From: Lactiplantibacillus paraplantarum | GTDB lineage: Bacteria > Bacillota > Bacilli > Lactobacillales > Lactobacillaceae | Assembly: GCF_003641145.1 (NCBI RefSeq) | Contig: NZ_CP032744.1 | Span: forward strand, 930,001 to 994,000 | Direction: 5' to 3' | DNA length: 64,000 nt | Notes under the pieces: generated by a model | Database searches by the model: none | Seen by the model: only the letters and a program-made list of their open reading frames with translations | Told to the model about the DNA's origin: nothing | Program-made: the position numbers and the translations under genes | Shown: piece by piece, positions 22,784-32,078 of the stretch | Layout: each line of letters starts with the position of its first letter | How positions within the stretch are numbered: position 1 is the stretch's first letter

Positions 22784-23800
22784 ATGCGTAAACGGGCACG
22801 ACTTATTTATAACCCGACTTCTGGACGTGAGGCGTTGGCCCACGATTTAGTTGAAATTCTTGGTATTTTTGAACAAGCTGGTTATGAGACTAGCGCATAC
22901 GCAACGACACCAGCTCCCAACTCGGCGGCTGATGAAGCGCGGCGCTGTGCCAAGGACGGGTTTGAACTGATTGTAGCAGCTGGTGGCGATGGGACCATCA
23001 ATCAAGTGGTAAACGGGTTAGCTGGGTTGAAACGGCGGCCTAAGATGGCAATTATTCCGGCAGGTACAACCAACGATTATGCCCGGGCGCTGCGGATTCC
23101 ACGTAATGATCCGGTTGCGGCGGCTAAGGTGGTTTTGAAAGATCAGACGGTCAAGATGGACATTGGTCAAGCTGGCGAACAGTACTTCATTAATATCGCG
23201 GCGGGTGGCATGCTAACCGAGTTGACCTATGACGTGCCGTCACAATTAAAATCAATTTTTGGGTATGCGGCATATTTAGCCAAGGGGGCTGAGTTGCTTC
23301 CCCGGGTAAAACCGGTTGAGATGGATTTGAAGTATGATGGTGGCCATTATCAAGGCAAGGCTTCGATGTTCTTCCTAGCACTAACTAATTCGGTCGGCGG
23401 CTTTGAGCAATTGGTGCCAGACGCATCGTTAGATGATGGTAAATTCACGATGATCATTGTGAAGACGAGTAATCTGGCGAAGATGCTACACCTGATGACG
23501 TTAGTGCTCAATGGTGGCAAGCATATCAATGATCCCAGCATTATCTATGTGAAGACAAGCAAGGTCGTTGCTAAGCCGGTAGATCAAGATCGGTTGATGA
23601 TCAACTTAGATGGTGAATACGGTGGTGATGCACCGATGACGTTCCGTAATTTGAAGCAGCATATTGAGATGTTTGCAGATACGGACCGAATTCCAGATGA
23701 AGCGATCACGGATACGGATCCAGAATTAGAAGATGCTGAACGGCATTTTGTTTCGGCGGTTGATCAGTTGCCAGCAGCGGCTGAAGACGACGAAAAATAG
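22784..23800 (+). CDS. dagK: Diacylglycerol kinase (DagK/YegS family)
   Basis: A 338-residue lipid kinase. YNPTSGRE at the N-terminus and the nucleotide-binding GGDGTINQVVNGL (around residue 67) are family marks, with the later GTTNDYARAL. It phosphorylates diacylglycerol released during lipoteichoic acid synthesis so that it can re-enter phospholipid synthesis. ATG at 22784 has CGGAGGAA 8 nt upstream; the GTG at 22763 would include that site in the coding part. A terminator follows. Confidence 0.93.
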   Translation: MRKRARLIYNPTSGREALAHDLVEILGIFEQAGYETSAYATTPAPNSAADEARRCAKDGFELIVAAGGDGTINQVVNGLAGLKRRPKMAIIPAGTTNDYARALRIPRNDPVAAAKVVLKDQTVKMDIGQAGEQYFINIAAGGMLTELTYDVPSQLKSIFGYAAYLAKGAELLPRVKPVEMDLKYDGGHYQGKASMFFLALTNSVGGFEQLVPDASLDDGKFTMIIVKTSNLAKMLHLMTLVLNGGKHINDPSIIYVKTSKVVAKPVDQDRLMINLDGEYGGDAPMTFRNLKQHIEMFADTDRIPDEAITDTDPELEDAERHFVSAVDQLPAAAEDDEK

Positions 23801-23812
23801 AATAACTTGCTT

Positions 23813-23854
23813 AAATTACCGTTTACCGATACAATGGTGGACGGTAATTTTTTT
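23813..23854 (+). terminator. Terminator after dagK
   Basis: AAATTACCGT (23813–23822) pairs with ACGGTAATTT (23841–23850), followed by a T-run. It closes the pcrA–dagK gene run. Confidence 0.8.
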
Positions 23855-24140
23855 AAGAGCGTGGCTTTCAGCGAGGGTGCGGAAGCATTATCTAGCCAGT
23901 GAATGATTACGATTTTGGTAATGATCTACTGGCGTAACCGGTGGCATGCACGGCTGAGATTACACGTTTTGGCAGTTAGAATAGCAGTGCGAGCGGTAAG
24001 TTTGATGAACCTGGTTTTATAAAATGCGCTGTGAAGTACCACATCAACAAGTTGAGATACCACTAGTTGACTGGAGCAGTGGCTACTAGTCAGCAATTAA
24101 AAATAATAAGGTCACTAACAAAGAAAGCAAGAGGAAACAA
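23855..24140 (+). other. Leader region of rlmCD with weak THI-box-like motifs
   Basis: No gene fits here. GGCTGAGAT (23952–23960) and GAACCTG (24006–24012) resemble the two conserved parts of the TPP riboswitch, and GAT..TGGTA (23910–23919) could pair with TACCACATC (24037–24045) as a closing stem. The spacing between the two motifs is about 30 nt too long and the GCGTAGGG part is altered. I treat it as a structured leader of unknown meaning. Confidence 0.2.
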
Positions 24141-25514
24141 ATGAAAGTTAATTTACCAGTGCATAAGGGTGAAGTCTTAGACGTCACTATCATGGATTTA
24201 ACCTATCAGGGCATGGGTGTTGCCAAAGTCGATAACTACCCAATCTTTATCGAAAATGCGTTACCGGAAGAAAAAATCACGGTTAAGGTCACGAAGACAA
24301 CGAAGAACTTTGCGTTTGGTGACGTTGAAAAAATCAATCAAGTGAGTCCACACCGGGTCAATCCAAAAGGTCGCGTTTATCGGCAAACGGGGATTGCCCC
24401 ACTGCAACACTTGGAATACAGCGAGCAGTTGAAGTTCAAGCAGCACCAAGTGGCTGAACTATTTGCTAAAGTCCACATGGATGACGTGGAAGTCTTACCA
24501 ACGATTGGGATGGCCAACCCGACCCAGTATCGGAACAAGGCCCAAGTACCAGTACGCCAAGTTCAAGGACAATTAACGACTGGATTTTATAAGAAAAATA
24601 GCCATCAATTAATGCCAATTGAAGATTATTATATTCAAGATCCCGCAATTGATAAGGCCATCGTGGTGGTTCGCGATATCTTACGGAAGTATCATGAAGC
24701 CGCTTATGATGAATTCCATCATAGTGGGACGATTCGAACGATCATGGTTCGGCGTGGCTATTACAGCCATGAGATGATGATCGTGATTGTGACACGGACG
24801 AAACACTTGCCAATGGCTGACGTGGTCACACAAGAGATTCAGGCGGCGTTACCAGAAGTCGTTAGTGTGATCCAAAACGTTAATTCCAAGAAGACTAACG
24901 TGATTTTAGGGCCGGTTAACAACGTCTTAGCTGGTAAGTCGACTATCGATGATCAGTTACTGGGCTTAACGTTTGCGATTTCAGCGCAATCTTTCTACCA
25001 AGTTAACCCACAACAAACTGAAAAGCTTTATCAATTAGCCATTGATCAGGCTGGTTTGACTGGTAACGAGACGGTGATTGATGCTTATTCCGGTATCGGA
25101 ACGATTTCGTTAACGATGGCCCAACATGCCAAGCAAGTTTACGGTGTGGAAATTGTACCGGCAGCGATTGATAACGCGCGGCAAAACGCGGATAAAAATG
25201 GCATTACTAATGCCAAGTTTGTCTTAGATAGTGCTGAAAAGGCCATGGCAAAATGGCAGGAAGATGGCATTAAGCCCGACGTGATCGTGGTCGATCCCCC
25301 ACGTAAAGGCTTGGATGCTGACTTTATCAAGAGTGCTGGTGAGATGGCCCCTAAACGGGTGGTTTACATTAGTTGTAACCCATCGACCTTAGTTCGGGAC
25401 GTCCAACGGTTTGCGGAATACGGGTACCATATTAGTGCCCCGGTTCAACCCGTGGACCAATTCCCACAAACGCCACATATTGAATCTGTGACGGTGTTGG
25501 AACGGGAACAATAA
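24141..25514 (+). CDS. rlmD: 23S rRNA (uracil-5-)-methyltransferase
   Basis: A 457-residue enzyme with an N-terminal TRAM RNA-binding domain (residues 1–58) and a C-terminal SAM methyltransferase domain. VIDAYSGIGTISL is the SAM site, VVDPPRKGLD motif IV, and YISCNPSTL holds the catalytic Cys (about 412). In Gram-positives one RlmCD enzyme often modifies both U747 and U1939. I do not see the four-cysteine iron–sulfur motif of E. coli RlmD. Ribosome site: AGAGGAAA. Confidence 0.93.
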   Translation: MKVNLPVHKGEVLDVTIMDLTYQGMGVAKVDNYPIFIENALPEEKITVKVTKTTKNFAFGDVEKINQVSPHRVNPKGRVYRQTGIAPLQHLEYSEQLKFKQHQVAELFAKVHMDDVEVLPTIGMANPTQYRNKAQVPVRQVQGQLTTGFYKKNSHQLMPIEDYYIQDPAIDKAIVVVRDILRKYHEAAYDEFHHSGTIRTIMVRRGYYSHEMMIVIVTRTKHLPMADVVTQEIQAALPEVVSVIQNVNSKKTNVILGPVNNVLAGKSTIDDQLLGLTFAISAQSFYQVNPQQTEKLYQLAIDQAGLTGNETVIDAYSGIGTISLTMAQHAKQVYGVEIVPAAIDNARQNADKNGITNAKFVLDSAEKAMAKWQEDGIKPDVIVVDPPRKGLDADFIKSAGEMAPKRVVYISCNPSTLVRDVQRFAEYGYHISAPVQPVDQFPQTPHIESVTVLEREQ

Positions 25515-25545
25515 GATTTTAAAATTGTTGCATTAATAAACTTAT

Positions 25546-25597
25546 AAAAAGTGTGCTGGTCGTCTAATGTTTCGTTAGACGACCAGCACACTTTTTG
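25546..25597 (+). terminator. Strong 22-bp hairpin terminator after rlmCD
   Basis: AAAAAGTGTGCTGGTCGTCT.. (25546–25567) and its reverse complement (25575–25596) form a perfect 22-bp stem with a seven-base loop, A-run and T-run at either side. It could act on both strands. Confidence 0.9.
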
Positions 25598-25765
25598 AGT
25601 CATTTTGTTATTTCCAGTTCGTGAGATTAAGTTGTGACACCAATAAGGCACTAATGATTTTAGCGTTCAACGTAATATAAGGAAAATGGCCAGTAGTAGT
25701 AGTTTTAGTACAAATGCGATACAGTAGACTTATAGTTCAGAAGTTAACTTGGCGGAGTGGTTCTA

Positions 25766-26042
25766 ATGAAATTAAATGACCTGCTAAATTCGACATTAAT
25801 GACTATCAAGTTATGGAAGCTTGCATTGCCCAATTGTCCGTGGGTCGGCAAGCTGAGACGCTAGAGATAGCAATTAGTAGCCGGGGTGCTTTTCGTCGGT
25901 TGCGGTCATTAAGTGACGATTTGATTAACTAGATCAATGGTACCAGTTTGAAGAACAAGCCTATCAGAATATGGCCGTTATTTGGTGTGATGGCATGATG
26001 TGGCTGAAGAATAAACCGAACTTTTTAAGATGGGGTGCTTGA
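25766..26042 (+). pseudogene. UPF0158 family pseudogene
   Basis: The segment starts with ATG (25766, behind GGCGGAG) reading MKLNDLLNS, then shifts frame. From 25801 another frame reads DYQVMEACIAQLS and SSRGAFRRLRSL, the core motif of UPF0158 proteins, and stops at TAG 25930–25932. A third frame from 25932 reads DQWYQFEEQAYQNMAVIWC, the C-terminal signature of the same family, to TGA at 26042. So one ancestral gene has at least two frameshifts, and the N-terminal part is shortened by a deletion. The function of the family is unknown. Confidence 0.75.
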
Positions 26043-26139
26043 AAAGTGTTATTTATAGATCAAGCTATTAGAGACCTTAATTAGTAATAATAATTGCTGA
26101 ATTAAATAGGTGATTTATTAACGAAAGGAATGCAGCTTA

Positions 26140-26679
26140 ATGGCAGCGCAAGATTTACGTACCATCAAAACAAACCGGGACCTAGAAGCAGGGTTTATTC
26201 AAGCTTGTCGAATGAAACCCTTTGCTAAGGTCACGGTTAACGATATTTGTAAAGCGGGGTTAGTGGGACGCAGTACGTTTTACCATCACTATCAAGATAA
26301 ATACGCACTACTGGAACACTTAGTCACAATGCAAGCGACTAAATTTGAACAACTATTGGGACAACGAATGACCGTATTAACGAATGATGCGGGATTAATT
26401 GCTTTATATCAGGCATTGGTTGCGGATGAAGCATTGCTTAACGTACTATTAATGATTCATACTGAGCATGCGGATTTGAGTCAGCGCTATTTAATTAGCC
26501 TACAACACTATTTAAATCCACTGCTACCAGATCTTGAGCTGGAAGTACCACGTGACTTTGTCTTACGACTTTATGCCAGTAGTGCTCTAACCGCGATAAC
26601 TTGGGCGCTAGCGCATGGTGATGCGACTAATATTGCAACTTTTATGAATCGACTTGTAAAAAATATGCTAATACGGTAA
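26140..26679 (+). CDS. TetR/AcrR family transcriptional regulator
   Basis: A 179-residue regulator. The N-terminal helix-turn-helix is VTVNDICKAGLVGRSTFYHHYQ (about residues 27–49, given here with the typical FYHHY recognition end); the rest is an all-helical ligand domain with several hydrophobic stretches. It converges on the metallo-hydrolase gene, overlapping its end by 12 bp. The target is unknown; the neighbouring hydrolase is a candidate. ACGAAAGGA precedes the ATG. Confidence 0.82.
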   Translation: MAAQDLRTIKTNRDLEAGFIQACRMKPFAKVTVNDICKAGLVGRSTFYHHYQDKYALLEHLVTMQATKFEQLLGQRMTVLTNDAGLIALYQALVADEALLNVLLMIHTEHADLSQRYLISLQHYLNPLLPDLELEVPRDFVLRLYASSALTAITWALAHGDATNIATFMNRLVKNMLIR

Positions 26680-27498
26680 TGACAAGACTTGTTGATCAGT
26701 TTGAGGATCATGGTTAGCTAGTGTTGCAATACAATTTTGACGGTGGGCTTGCTCCCGTATCCATCCGAGTGAGGTAATGGCGGCTTTACGGCTTGTACAA
26801 ATTCCTGGTGTCAACATCTTCTCCCAAGAAATATTAGCGTAACCGGTATCGGCCGCAAGCAAGATAAAATGCCCATCTGCTCCGCGAATTAATGTCGCAG
26901 CCATCCCGTTAGCGTGACCAGGGGTATGCACTTGTAAGACACTGCCGTCACCAAATACATCGTAGCTTTCGCCAATAGGTCCGATACCGGTTTGAGAAAA
27001 GTCGTAGGTTTGAACCTTAACACCATGCCATTCGTGCGGTAAGTAGACGAGTGGTAAGCGATTGGCGATTTGCCATTCTGGCTGAGATACAAGAATGTGT
27101 TTGGCAGTTTGCACATGCTTTAAACCGCTAACATGGTCACAATGTAGGTGACTGAGAAGCACGTAGTCTAAATCTTCTGGAGTGTATCCAAGGGCTGCTA
27201 AGCGTTCATCGATGGCCCAACCAGCCGGTAAATAACCAGTGTTGATTTGGACTTGTGGACCAAGTTCTTGCCAATTACTCTTGCGAACCGTCTTATGCCA
27301 ACCGGTATCGATGAGTAATAACCCTTTAGGATGCTCAATGAGGTAACTGGAGACGGGGAGCGTTATTTGATTGCGCGCACTTCGAAATAGACCGGTGAAG
27401 GCCAGTGGGTTGCGATACTGACCGTGGAATGGCAAAGCCTTGTCCACTTTGACAAGACCAGTATGAAGTATGTGAATTTTGATTTGTTGCGTTGTCAT
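26668..27498 (-). CDS. Metallo-beta-lactamase fold hydrolase (lactonase-like)
   Basis: A 276-residue enzyme. The zinc motif HLHCDH is at residues 117–122 (His 117, His 119, Asp 121, His 122), followed by further ligands in VHTPGHANG and LAADTGY. The size and the motif LLIDTGWH are like N-acyl homoserine lactonases and related lactonases, but the real substrate cannot be told. TATAAT-like sequence lies about 35 nt before the start on the minus strand. Confidence 0.8.
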   Translation of the reverse strand: MTTQQIKIHILHTGLVKVDKALPFHGQYRNPLAFTGLFRSARNQITLPVSSYLIEHPKGLLLIDTGWHKTVRKSNWQELGPQVQINTGYLPAGWAIDERLAALGYTPEDLDYVLLSHLHCDHVSGLKHVQTAKHILVSQPEWQIANRLPLVYLPHEWHGVKVQTYDFSQTGIGPIGESYDVFGDGSVLQVHTPGHANGMAATLIRGADGHFILLAADTGYANISWEKMLTPGICTSRKAAITSLGWIREQAHRQNCIATLANHDPQTDQQVLSLPY

Positions 27499-28079
27499 TT
27501 ATATTCCCTCGCTTTAGTTTGAATATGGTTATTATAGAGTGGTTAGGATTAGATTCCTAGAATCAAAGTAAAGCATTGTTGACCAATATGGGACAGGCAG
27601 ACCTCAGAATGTCTCATAGACGTGGAAATTGTTTGGTCAGTAGCTAACACAACTAGTGTTAATTGCTGGTTACGTGGAATTATATGGATTTAATGTTAAG
27701 TGTTGTCCTAGTTGTAATATCAAATAAATGAGTGGCATCGGCCAGTATTGTGACGAGATTATGAGTGGTTTCATTGTTTGTTGCCTATTGTGACTGCGTA
27801 ACTATTTAGAATCAACTAATGAAACAACTAATTGATAATTATAATTATCGATTTAAATAATTTAATAAATATTAGACTGTAATCAGTGTAAACTAATTTA
27901 CTACCGCTATTCTGATCATAATTGGTGGGCTTAATTAGATGATTGTATTTATTGGTCAAAAAATAGCCACAAAACCCATCAATTATATTAATTTCGATAA
28001 AAATATGCGTTTCATCTCGGTTTTTGAACAGTTTGGGTTATAATGATAAACGAAATAAACCGATAAATGGGGGAGCATA
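27499..28079. other. AT-rich intergenic stretch with palindromes
   Basis: About 580 nt between two divergent genes with no convincing gene. It has a perfect 16-bp palindrome (GATAATTATAATTATC, 27834–27849) and near the right end a TATAAT (28039–28044) 36 nt before the TetR start. Nothing else that I can support. Confidence 0.35.
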
Positions 28080-28655
28080 ATGGTAAAGAGAAGAACACTG
28101 ACACAGGCAAAAGTATTAGCAACAGCTAATCAGTTAATTGAGAGTAAAGGAATTAACGGGTTAACAATTCGGGATCTAGCGTTAGTTTTGGATGTGCGGC
28201 CACAATCGATTTATAATTATGTTGATAGCTTGAGTGATTTATTGGATCAGGTTGGCCTCCAATTTGTACAAAATGTTGCGGATCGCTTAACGGAAAAAAT
28301 TACGGGGATTGATGGTGATGAAGCGTTGATGGCCTTTGCCCAGGAATTCCGGGCAGCTTGTGTACATCATCGTGGCTTGGCACCGTTACTACTAGATTTA
28401 AATGACAATCTAAGAATTCCACGTTCTCGTAAGGCAATTGTTCAGTTATATCAAGATATGTTTAAACCATTACAGTTGGATGATTCGGCTCGCGTAGAGA
28501 ATACCTTATACCGTTCCACGCTATTTGGATTCATCATTCAAGAGATTGGTGGCTTCTTTAAGATGCAAGGTGCTGAACTTGACGAACGCTTCACGAAGGT
28601 TATGCAGTTGGCGATTGACCAGACTCATTTGCCAGCCGATGATGCAAAAAATTAA
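28080..28655 (+). CDS. TetR/AcrR family transcriptional regulator
   Basis: A 191-residue regulator with the DNA-binding helices GINGLTIRDLALVLDVRPQS and IYNYVDS at residues ~22–50, and a C-terminal domain like TetR_C (EFRAACVHHRGLAPLL). It stands alone, 330 nt before a P-type ATPase gene that it might control. The ribosome site is GGGGGAGC. Confidence 0.82.
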   Translation: MVKRRTLTQAKVLATANQLIESKGINGLTIRDLALVLDVRPQSIYNYVDSLSDLLDQVGLQFVQNVADRLTEKITGIDGDEALMAFAQEFRAACVHHRGLAPLLLDLNDNLRIPRSRKAIVQLYQDMFKPLQLDDSARVENTLYRSTLFGFIIQEIGGFFKMQGAELDERFTKVMQLAIDQTHLPADDAKN

Positions 28656-28669
28656 TTAATAATGTAAGT

Positions 28670-28700
28670 AGCGACCATCTCAACGGATGGCCGTCTTTTT
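28670..28700 (+). terminator. Terminator after the TetR gene
   Basis: CCATCT (28675–28680) pairs with GGATGG (28685–28690) around CAAC, followed by CCGTCTTTTTATTTT. The rest of the gap up to 28983 shows only a purine-rich ribosome site (AGGAGGCGCG) before the ATPase. Confidence 0.7.
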
Positions 28701-28983
28701 ATTTTAAGTGGTGTTTGTTCAAAAATGGGAATCAGGGGCGCTGAGCTGAAGTAAAGATGTTGGTGACGATTAGATGATGGGCGTGAGTACTGTAGTTACT
28801 GTGACTAAACATAATGAAAAGCTTAATTCTGCAAGGTAAACATCAAATTAGGGCGTTATTTTAGCCTTAGATTAAAAAAATCGTTTACAATAAGATTAAA
28901 GTTACGGATTGTGCTAGTTAATCATGATTCAGATTAAACAATAATTAGCACAATGCGTTAAAGTTAATTTTAGGAGGCGCGCC

Positions 28984-31323
28984 ATGTCAGAACGTTATTT
29001 ATCAACAATTGAACACGGGTTAACGACTGAGGAAGTTGACCAGCGCCTGACAGCGGGCCTGAAGAATGAACCGTTACCGCCTTTGACACGTTCCGTCAAA
29101 CAAATTTTTCGCGATAATTTACTGACGCTTTTTAATTGTATCAATGTGCTGTTAGCAGGATTAGTCTTGTTGACAGGTAGTTATAAGAATATGTTGTTTT
29201 TGTTCGTCGTGATTGTCAATACAGCGATTGGAATTTTTCAAGAGATACGAGCCAAACGACAGGTCGATAAGCTTTCACTGTTGTCCGCAACCAAAGTTCA
29301 AGTCCGTCGTGATGGTCAGAAGGTGGCCATTGGTCAGGACGAAATTGTGCAGGATGATTTGTTATTAGTGACCCGTGGTGAACAATTACCTGTAGATGGG
29401 CTCGTTCGTGAGACAACCGGATTAGAAGTGGATGAATCGCAAATTACCGGTGAGGCCGACCCAGTCATTAAAGGGCCAGGTGATGAACTGGTCTCGGGGA
29501 GTGTCATTTTAGGTGGCCACGGGGTCGTTCAAGCAACTCAAGTTGGCCACGGCAGTTTTATTAAGCAGATGGCGCGGGCGGCAAAACAAAAACGCCGGAC
29601 ACCTAGTCAATTGTTAACAATTATTAATCGAATTATTAAGATTTTGACGTTCACGATTATTCCCCTCGGGGCCGGACTGTTTGTTTCGACAATGATGCGG
29701 GGTGAAAGTCAAAACCGAGCAATTTTAGGCACGGTAGCTGCAATGGTTGGCATGATTCCAGAAGGGCTCGTCTTGTTGACATCGGTTGCGCTAGCGGCTG
29801 GCGCCTTTACCTTAGGTCGGCATCAAGTCTTAGTACGTGAGTTGCCGGCGATTGAAGCACTTGCGCGCGTGGATACGTTGTGTCTGGACAAAACGGGCAC
29901 GATCACAAGCGGCAAATTAGTTTTTGAACGGGTCGAACCATGGGGCCAGCATGGGCTCCCAACTGTGGAACGCCAACTGGCCGCATTAGTTACAGCTATT
30001 GACGACGATAATGAGACCGCACAGGCAATCAAAACTGCTTTTGGCCAGCCGCACGTGCAGCCAACGGAAGTATTACCGTTTTCTTCAAGCCGGAAGTGGA
30101 GTGGCGCGACCTTTGACGGACGAACGTATGTCATGGGGGCGCCGGAGTTCATTTTTGAAACGGTACCTGTTGAGTTGCAGGCGCGAATCAAAGCCCTCGC
30201 ACAACAAGGTTACCGGGTATTAGTGCTAGCAGAAGTTACGGCTTTAACAACGCCAAAACCAGCGCAGCCGATGACGTTAGGGCTAATACTAATTACAGAT
30301 GAATTGCGACCGCATGCGAAAACTACGTTTGGTTTTTTTGCTAATCAGGATGTGGCATTAAAAGTCATCTCAGGAGATAATCCAGTGACGGTTGCTAGTA
30401 TTGCCCAGCGTGCAGAAATCAAGAACGCGGATCAACTAGTCGATATGAGTCAGGTTGGCGTTAAACCGGATTATGATCAACTAGTTGCAGATTACACGGT
30501 GTTTGGCCGGGTGACACCGCAACAAAAAGAGCAACTGATTAAAGCTTATCAGCGGGGTGGCCATACGGTAGCGATGACCGGGGATGGTGTTAATGATTTG
30601 TTGGCGCTAAAACAAGCGGATTGTAGTATCGCCATGGCGAGTGGGAGCGAGGCGACTAAGAGTCTAGCTGACTTTGTCTTGATCGATTCGAACTTTGATG
30701 CGATGGTCCAGGTGTTGAATGAGGGGCGGCGCGTTATCAATAATATTGAACGAGTCGCTGCACTATACTTGATCAAAACGATGTATTCCGTGGCACTGAC
30801 ACTGATTTTTATCTTTATGAGTCATAGTTATCCGTTTGAACCGATCCAGTTAACACCGATTTCGTCGTTAATGGTTGGTATTCCAACATTTTTCTTGGCT
30901 TTGCAACCGGATTATACCCGCATTACTGGCCGGTTCATGAAGCAAGTCATGGAGATTGCGGTTCCCGCAGCGATTTGCGTGGTCGGTTATATCATGGTGA
31001 TTATGATACTGGGTAACAAGTTCCAACTTGATTTTGAAACCACCGCGACGTTGAGTGTGCTGATGACAGGAATCTTTAGTTTGAATGCGTTACTGATTGC
31101 AGCACGCCCGTTGAATCGATTTAAAATCGGACTGGTCGTTCTAATGGCAGCCTTGTTCGTTCTCGTCTTTTTATTTGCCGGGCGGATTTTTTCCTTGGTT
31201 AATTTGCTTGATTGGTCGTTGGCGGTGATCTACTTACCACTGATGATTAGCGCGTATCCGGTCTTCATTATCTTGCAAAATGGGTTGGGAAAACGAATTC
31301 TTAGTAGGATTAATTGGCGGTAA
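28984..31323 (+). CDS. P-type cation-transporting ATPase (CtpE-like)
   Basis: A 779-residue membrane pump. LDKTGT with the phosphorylated Asp 302, the TGEAD phosphatase motif near 158 and GDGVNDLLALKQAD near 535 are clear. The membrane motif before the phosphorylation site reads PEGLVLLTSVALAAG rather than the PEGLP of SERCA-like pumps; that form is known in mycobacterial CtpE, a calcium uptake pump. So Ca2+ or another divalent cation is the likely cargo. It is monocistronic and followed by a terminator-like repeat. Confidence 0.85.
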   Translation: MSERYLSTIEHGLTTEEVDQRLTAGLKNEPLPPLTRSVKQIFRDNLLTLFNCINVLLAGLVLLTGSYKNMLFLFVVIVNTAIGIFQEIRAKRQVDKLSLLSATKVQVRRDGQKVAIGQDEIVQDDLLLVTRGEQLPVDGLVRETTGLEVDESQITGEADPVIKGPGDELVSGSVILGGHGVVQATQVGHGSFIKQMARAAKQKRRTPSQLLTIINRIIKILTFTIIPLGAGLFVSTMMRGESQNRAILGTVAAMVGMIPEGLVLLTSVALAAGAFTLGRHQVLVRELPAIEALARVDTLCLDKTGTITSGKLVFERVEPWGQHGLPTVERQLAALVTAIDDDNETAQAIKTAFGQPHVQPTEVLPFSSSRKWSGATFDGRTYVMGAPEFIFETVPVELQARIKALAQQGYRVLVLAEVTALTTPKPAQPMTLGLILITDELRPHAKTTFGFFANQDVALKVISGDNPVTVASIAQRAEIKNADQLVDMSQVGVKPDYDQLVADYTVFGRVTPQQKEQLIKAYQRGGHTVAMTGDGVNDLLALKQADCSIAMASGSEATKSLADFVLIDSNFDAMVQVLNEGRRVINNIERVAALYLIKTMYSVALTLIFIFMSHSYPFEPIQLTPISSLMVGIPTFFLALQPDYTRITGRFMKQVMEIAVPAAICVVGYIMVIMILGNKFQLDFETTATLSVLMTGIFSLNALLIAARPLNRFKIGLVVLMAALFVLVFLFAGRIFSLVNLLDWSLAVIYLPLMISAYPVFIILQNGLGKRILSRINWR

Positions 31324-31365
31324 AGCAGTTATACCTAGAAATTAAAATTGTTTTGGACCAAGCTG

Positions 31366-31490
31366 ATTGTGCTTAGTTTCTTAAAAAATTGAGCACATTT
31401 TTTCTATCGATATGGTCGGAACGTGGCCCGAAAGGTTGCTTGCAGAGCACCTTTTGGACCACGTTTTTTGCATCATGGAATGGAACGTGG
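31366..31490 (+). repeat. Dispersed terminator-like repeat, copy C
   Basis: ATTGTGCTTAGTTT (31366–31379) can pair imperfectly with AAAATTGAGCACAT (31385–31398), followed by TTTTTTCTATCGATATGGTCG and a CGAAAGGTTGCTTGC segment. It is in sense orientation about 45 nt after the P-type ATPase stop. Same family as the copies near 4.5 and 6.7 kb. Confidence 0.65.
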
Positions 31491-31633
31491 ATTTGAAAAA
31501 AGCGTTGAACCTTGATAGCGCTGTGGCCGGATTATGCAATGATGGTTGAGATGGTTTAGCTAAAGGGCCTAGCAATGGTAATGATGAGATATAAGGTGAT
31601 TTAAAAAGTTGAGGATATTGTTGTCAGACAAAT

Positions 31634-31698
31634 TACTTTGACACGCACAGTAATCGGTGGTATATTATGTTCATCAAATTACTGTGTGTCACAAAGTA
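31634..31698 (+). promoter_or_regulatory. padR promoter inside a 21-bp inverted-repeat operator
   Basis: TTGACA (31638–31643) and TATATT (31661–31666) are 17 bp apart. Arms 31634–31654 and 31678–31698 match as inverted repeats at 18 of 21 positions, covering the −35 on one side and the start of transcription on the other. This suggests that the PadR protein just downstream represses its own operon. Confidence 0.8.
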
Positions 31699-31718
31699 GT
31701 TAAGAAGAGGTGTTGGCA

Positions 31719-32078
31719 GTGAAACCGGAAATATCTAAGGACACGATTCGGGGGCATACAACGACCATCGTGCTCAATATTTTGAATCAGGGTGACAGTT
31801 ACGGCTATGCGATTGCTAAGACCATCAAGCAATTGAGTCATGCGGCCTATGTTATCAATGAAGCAACGTTATACACGGTGTTTCGACGTTTAGAGAAGCA
31901 TGGCGATATCAGTAGTTATTGGGGAAATGAGACGCAAGGTGGTCGGCGAAAGTATTATCAAATTACGACGCAAGGACGGACCACACTACGACACAATATC
32001 GATGAGTGGAATTTTGCAAAACAGGTTATTGACGACTTGATTTTAGGGAGGCTTGACGACAATGTCAGCAAAGATTGA
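31719..32078 (+). CDS. PadR family transcriptional regulator
   Basis: A 119-residue winged-helix protein of the PadR type: ILNQGDSYGYAIAKTI is the first helix pair, NEATLYTVFRRLEKHG the recognition helix, and GGRRKYYQITTQG the wing. GTG at 31719 is best placed behind AAGAAGAGG; GTG 31710 and TTG 31713 lie in the ribosome site. It overlaps the next gene by 17 bp, a standard PadR/sensor-protein pairing for envelope stress or drug response. Confidence 0.88.
   Translation: MKPEISKDTIRGHTTTIVLNILNQGDSYGYAIAKTIKQLSHAAYVINEATLYTVFRRLEKHGDISSYWGNETQGGRRKYYQITTQGRTTLRHNIDEWNFAKQVIDDLILGRLDDNVSKD

Noticed and set aside
28024..28044. TTGAAC … TATAAT as promoter of the second TetR gene
   Set aside because: The spacer is only 9 bp; the −10 may be real but the −35 is not.
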